Assembly (NCBI RefSeq): GCF_001605885.1
Contig: NZ_LRPE01000023.1
Span: 62,001 to 126,000, forward strand
DNA length: 64,000 nucleotides
Reading direction: 5' to 3'
Source of the DNA: Acinetobacter lactucae
GTDB lineage: Bacteria; Pseudomonadota; Gammaproteobacteria; Pseudomonadales; Moraxellaceae
Part shown: positions 61,374-64,000 of the stretch, in pieces
Layout of the letters: the number at the start of each line of letters is the position of its first letter
Position numbering within the stretch: position 1 is the first letter of the stretch
Translations under genes and position numbers: made by a program
Notes under the pieces: model-generated
Seen by the model: the letters and a program-made list of their open reading frames with translations, nothing else
Database searches by the model: none
Told to the model about the DNA's origin: nothing

Positions 61374-62492
61374 ATGAAAGTAGGTCTGGTCGGTTGGCGC
61401 GGGATGGTCGGTTCCGTCCTTATGCAACGTATGGTTGAAGAGAATGATTTTGCTCATATTGAGCCATTTTATTTCTCTACCAGTAATGCAGGTGGTGAAG
61501 CTCCTTCATTTGGTGGTAAGACTGCCCCAGCACTTATGGAAGCTACAGACATTAATAGTCTGAAGCAAATGGATGTCATTATTACCTGTCAAGGTGGTGA
61601 CTATACGTCTGAAGTTTTCCCACAGTTAAAAGCGACTGGTTGGGATGGCTACTGGATTGATGCAGCCTCTACTTTACGTATGTCAGATGATGCGATCATC
61701 GTTCTTGATCCAGTAAACCTTAACGTGATTAAAGACGGCTTGGTTAACGGCACCAAAACTTTCGTAGGTGGTAACTGTACAGTATCGCTTATGTTGATGG
61801 GTGTAGGTTCACTTTTCCAAAATAATTTGGTGGAGTGGATGACTGCTATGACTTATCAAGCAGCATCAGGCGCTGGCGCACAAAACATGCGTGAGCTCAT
61901 TACTGGTATGGGCTACTTATATAACAATACCAAAACATTGTTAGATGATCCTAAATCTGCAATTTTGGATATTGATCGTCAAGTTGCTGAGTTACAACGT
62001 GGTGAAGGTTTCCCATCTGCTAACTTTGGTGTGCCATTAGCGGGTTCATTGATTCCTTACATTGATAAGCAACTTGAAAACGGTCAATCAAAAGAAGAGT
62101 GGAAGGGTCAAGTTGAAACCAACAAGATCTTAGGTAACTCACAAATTGTTCCTATTGACGGCCACTGTGTCCGTATTGGCGCAATGCGTTGCCACTCTCA
62201 AGCACTTACAATCAAGTTGAAAAAAGATGTACCGCTTGATGAAATTGAAGACATGATTCGTACTTCAAACCAATGGGCGAAAGTTGTACCAAATACTCGT
62301 GAAGCGTCTATGACTGACCTTACACCTGTTGCTGTAACTGGAACTTTAACTGTGCCTGTAGGTCGTCTACGTAAACTCAACATGGGTAAAGAATATCTAG
62401 GTGCATTTACAGTGGGTGACCAGTTACTTTGGGGTGCTGCTGAGCCTTTACGTCGTATGTTACGTATTTTAGTTGAATATAAAAGCTCATAA
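61374..62492 (+). CDS. asd: Aspartate-semialdehyde dehydrogenase
   Basis: Makes aspartate semialdehyde for Lys, DAP, Met and Thr synthesis. ATG 61374 gives 372 residues starting [20 protein letters not shown], with GAGG 9 nt upstream; the longest frame (from 61305) adds 23 codons without the nucleotide-binding start. Catalytic Cys135 in [11 protein letters not shown] falls at the same residue number as in E. coli Asd. Further motifs are [29 protein letters not shown] (His) and VPVGRLRKL. Confidence 0.97.
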   Translation: MKVGLVGWRGMVGSVLMQRMVEENDFAHIEPFYFSTSNAGGEAPSFGGKTAPALMEATDINSLKQMDVIITCQGGDYTSEVFPQLKATGWDGYWIDAASTLRMSDDAIIVLDPVNLNVIKDGLVNGTKTFVGGNCTVSLMLMGVGSLFQNNLVEWMTAMTYQAASGAGAQNMRELITGMGYLYNNTKTLLDDPKSAILDIDRQVAELQRGEGFPSANFGVPLAGSLIPYIDKQLENGQSKEEWKGQVETNKILGNSQIVPIDGHCVRIGAMRCHSQALTIKLKKDVPLDEIEDMIRTSNQWAKVVPNTREASMTDLTPVAVTGTLTVPVGRLRKLNMGKEYLGAFTVGDQLLWGAAEPLRRMLRILVEYKSS

Positions 62493-62518
62493 TTTGATTT
62501 GAATTATTCAGTCAAAAT

Positions 62519-62548
62519 AAAAAGCCGATCACATTAGATCGGCTTTTT
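62519..62548 (+). terminator. Terminator of asd
   Basis: AAAAAGCCGATC / GATCGGCTTTTT (62519-62530 / 62537-62548), 6-nt loop. Confidence 0.92.
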
Positions 62549-62640
62549 CGTAACTGGTTTGTGAAAATTTTACAATTTATTTACATTTCATTATTGTATA
62601 ATTTTGAGCGACTTTACGACTTATTAGGTCATGGATTGAG

Positions 62641-64000
62641 ATGACTGTTTATAACAAATTAAAAATTGCCATTTTCACCATTATGTCTTCGCCTTCTCTT
62701 TATGCGATTACATTAGACCCTATACAAATTCAGTCCGCACCCGGCGATTTGTTATATGCTGAAATGAATTTCCAACAAGCTGATCCCAACGCTACCCTAC
62801 AAGTCAGTTTGGCAACTCCTGAAGATTTAAACGCGTTAGGAGTGACTCATCAGCCGCCCGGAAATCTTAATTTTTATACACGCCAAAACGGCCAAGGCTC
62901 AGGGGTTATTGTTATTACCTCATCTCGCCCTCTGATTGATCCTGAACTGAATATTGTAGTAAAAATTAGTGAAGGTTCTGCCACCCGTTTACAGCATATT
63001 AAAACCGTAATTAAACCTTCTTCTATAAAAAAGATTGAAAATAACGAAAGTACTTTATCACCTCAGTTTATTGTCAATGAAAAAGATATTGCTCTAAATC
63101 TGCCAGAAAGTACCCGTTATGTATCAGCAAATTCGACTCCAGCGACAACTGACTCGAATGGTGAACATAGCCTTAATATTAGCTCTGGAACTACTCCAGC
63201 GATAAACATAAACTCATCCAATACATCTAGCGAAAGCTCTTCTAGTCAGGTTGCTCAACAAGTTGCAGCAAGTACTACTTCTGATCAGATAACAGCAGAA
63301 AATCAAATTAAACCAACCAACGCCAAAACAGCCACAAACAATTCACCAAAAACTCCAGTCAACAAACTAACAGCGCAAAAGAAATCTAAGCCTCAAAAGA
63401 CGTTTAACCAAAATCCTGCCAAGAAACAGACCCTAAGTCCCTATAAAGGCCCAGCAACATCAGGTAAATATGTAGTACAGCGCAACGAGTCTTTATGGAG
63501 CATTGCTAATCGTATCGCAGCAAAAACTAAACAACCTGTTGCGAAAGTCATGCATGATATTCAAGCTCAGAACAGACATGCTTTTATTCAGGGTGATGTA
63601 AATCGTTTACGTCAAGGAATTGCGCTTAACCTAGCCCACTCTCCTGCTACTAAACCTCAGCAAAACAAGTCAAAAGTAGACACAGCACATTCTGAAAAAT
63701 CAACTTCTAGCAAGGCAAAATACCGTTTACAGCAAGCTGAAATGAGTATTGTGGCTGAAAGCAATCAAAATTCTACGCATGGAAGTGCTAAGAAGAGCAC
63801 ACAACAAAGTCAAAACAATACTGAGTTAGCAGTAAAAGTTATGACAACACGAGAAAAAACCGTTACATTACAAAGGAATGTAACCAAACTAAATCAAACT
63901 TTACGTTTAAAAGACCAACGTATTCAACTTTTGAATGCACGTTTGGCAGAGTTACAACAGCAGTTACAAGCACAGCAACAGACTCATAAGCAAAAGCATT
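62641..64000 (+). CDS. fimV: FimV-like peptidoglycan-binding polar protein, 3' end outside window
   Basis: Begins MTVYNKLKIAIFTIMSSPSL with a probable signal peptide ending near LYA. FimV-type N-terminal domain follows (ITLDPIQIQSAPGDLLYAEM ... VKISEGSATRL), then a long low-complexity Ser/Thr/Asn/Lys linker (about 145-275), a LysM domain (YVVQRNESLWSIANRIAAKT ... AQNRHAFIQGDVNRLRQG), and the start of a coiled coil (TVTLQRNVTKLNQTLRLKDQ). asd-fimV adjacency is the same as in Pseudomonas. Involved in polar localisation and type IV pili in that genus. The frame is open to the end of the window. Confidence 0.9.
   Translation, partial: MTVYNKLKIAIFTIMSSPSLYAITLDPIQIQSAPGDLLYAEMNFQQADPNATLQVSLATPEDLNALGVTHQPPGNLNFYTRQNGQGSGVIVITSSRPLIDPELNIVVKISEGSATRLQHIKTVIKPSSIKKIENNESTLSPQFIVNEKDIALNLPESTRYVSANSTPATTDSNGEHSLNISSGTTPAININSSNTSSESSSSQVAQQVAASTTSDQITAENQIKPTNAKTATNNSPKTPVNKLTAQKKSKPQKTFNQNPAKKQTLSPYKGPATSGKYVVQRNESLWSIANRIAAKTKQPVAKVMHDIQAQNRHAFIQGDVNRLRQGIALNLAHSPATKPQQNKSKVDTAHSEKSTSSKAKYRLQQAEMSIVAESNQNSTHGSAKKSTQQSQNNTELAVKVMTTREKTVTLQRNVTKLNQTLRLKDQRIQLLNARLAELQQQLQAQQQTHKQKH

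Noticed and set aside
1..64000. Mobile elements, CRISPR arrays, tRNA or rRNA genes
   Set aside because: I looked in all gene gaps for transposase fragments, spaced short repeats and cloverleaf-like sequences with CCA ends and found none; the gaps are explained by promoters, terminators and the structured repeat.

Overview
The window is a stretch of Acinetobacter chromosome, most likely from the A. calcoaceticus-baumannii complex. The basis is low GC with A/T-rich codons and spacers, together with linked genes recognisable from that genus: piuA-piuC catecholate uptake, an lpsB lipooligosaccharide-core glycosyltransferase beside an LpxL-type acyltransferase, metXW, a tonB-exbB-exbD set and asd-fimV. 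I found no insertion sequence, prophage, CRISPR array, tRNA or rRNA. The region reads as core genome, and both outermost genes (edd and fimV) run off the edges.

Layout. 1-7.3 kb: edd (partial, minus), then ackA-pta for acetyl-phosphate metabolism and a class I fumarase. 7.4-12.4 kb: a DUF2059-type exported protein, a lipoprotein, and the protein-quality cluster tig-clpP-clpX on the minus strand. 12.8-15.9 kb: the iron receptor piuA behind a Fur-box-like site, then the PKHD-type hydroxylase piuC. 16.1-21.3 kb: a leucine-rich leader peptide ahead of leuA, then metX-metW, a Sel1-repeat protein and rdgB. 21.5-28.7 kb: an AEC permease, tatABC and two PhoX-family Tat lipoproteins. 28.8-36.4 kb: an NRDE protein, lgt, two small membrane proteins, thyA-folA, a DUF4105 membrane protein, msrA, and tonB-exbB-exbD. 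36.8-44.0 kb: purU, a TetR/aldehyde dehydrogenase pair, rpmB-rpmG, a YbaL-type antiporter, and small genes including an RRM protein next to an ASCH protein. 44.1-54.8 kb: a UvrD-like helicase, an HdeD-like protein, a putative zinc protease, topA, an HxlR/oxidoreductase pair, slyX and uup. 55-64 kb: a LysE exporter, lpxL-like and lpsB, gltP, a membrane-anchored EEP-fold protein, asd and fimV.

The most coherent regulatory observation is at 22.5-28.7 kb. Three separate tandem arrays of Pho-box-like heptamers sit immediately upstream of tatABC and of each of the two phoX-like genes. Each array has four units at exact 11-nt periodicity. Both PhoX products carry twin-arginine plus lipobox signals, so the Tat exporter and two of its likely cargoes appear to form one phosphate-starvation module.

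Other items beyond gene calling are: a dispersed intergenic repeat in two copies (about 21.35-21.47 and 56.74-56.86 kb) whose hairpins show compensatory changes; a Leu-codon-rich leader with alternative RNA pairings before leuA; a probable minus-strand small RNA or structured 3' UTR at about 59.8-60.0 kb with a strand-diagnostic terminator; a structured 5' leader of gltP; and a perfect palindrome between a TetR gene and its divergent aldehyde dehydrogenase.

Several gene starts differ from the longest open frame because ribosome binding sites, signal peptides or overlapping terminators argue for internal starts. These are metX, piuC, asd, clpX, gltP, purU, the lipoprotein at 8 kb, the helicase and others.
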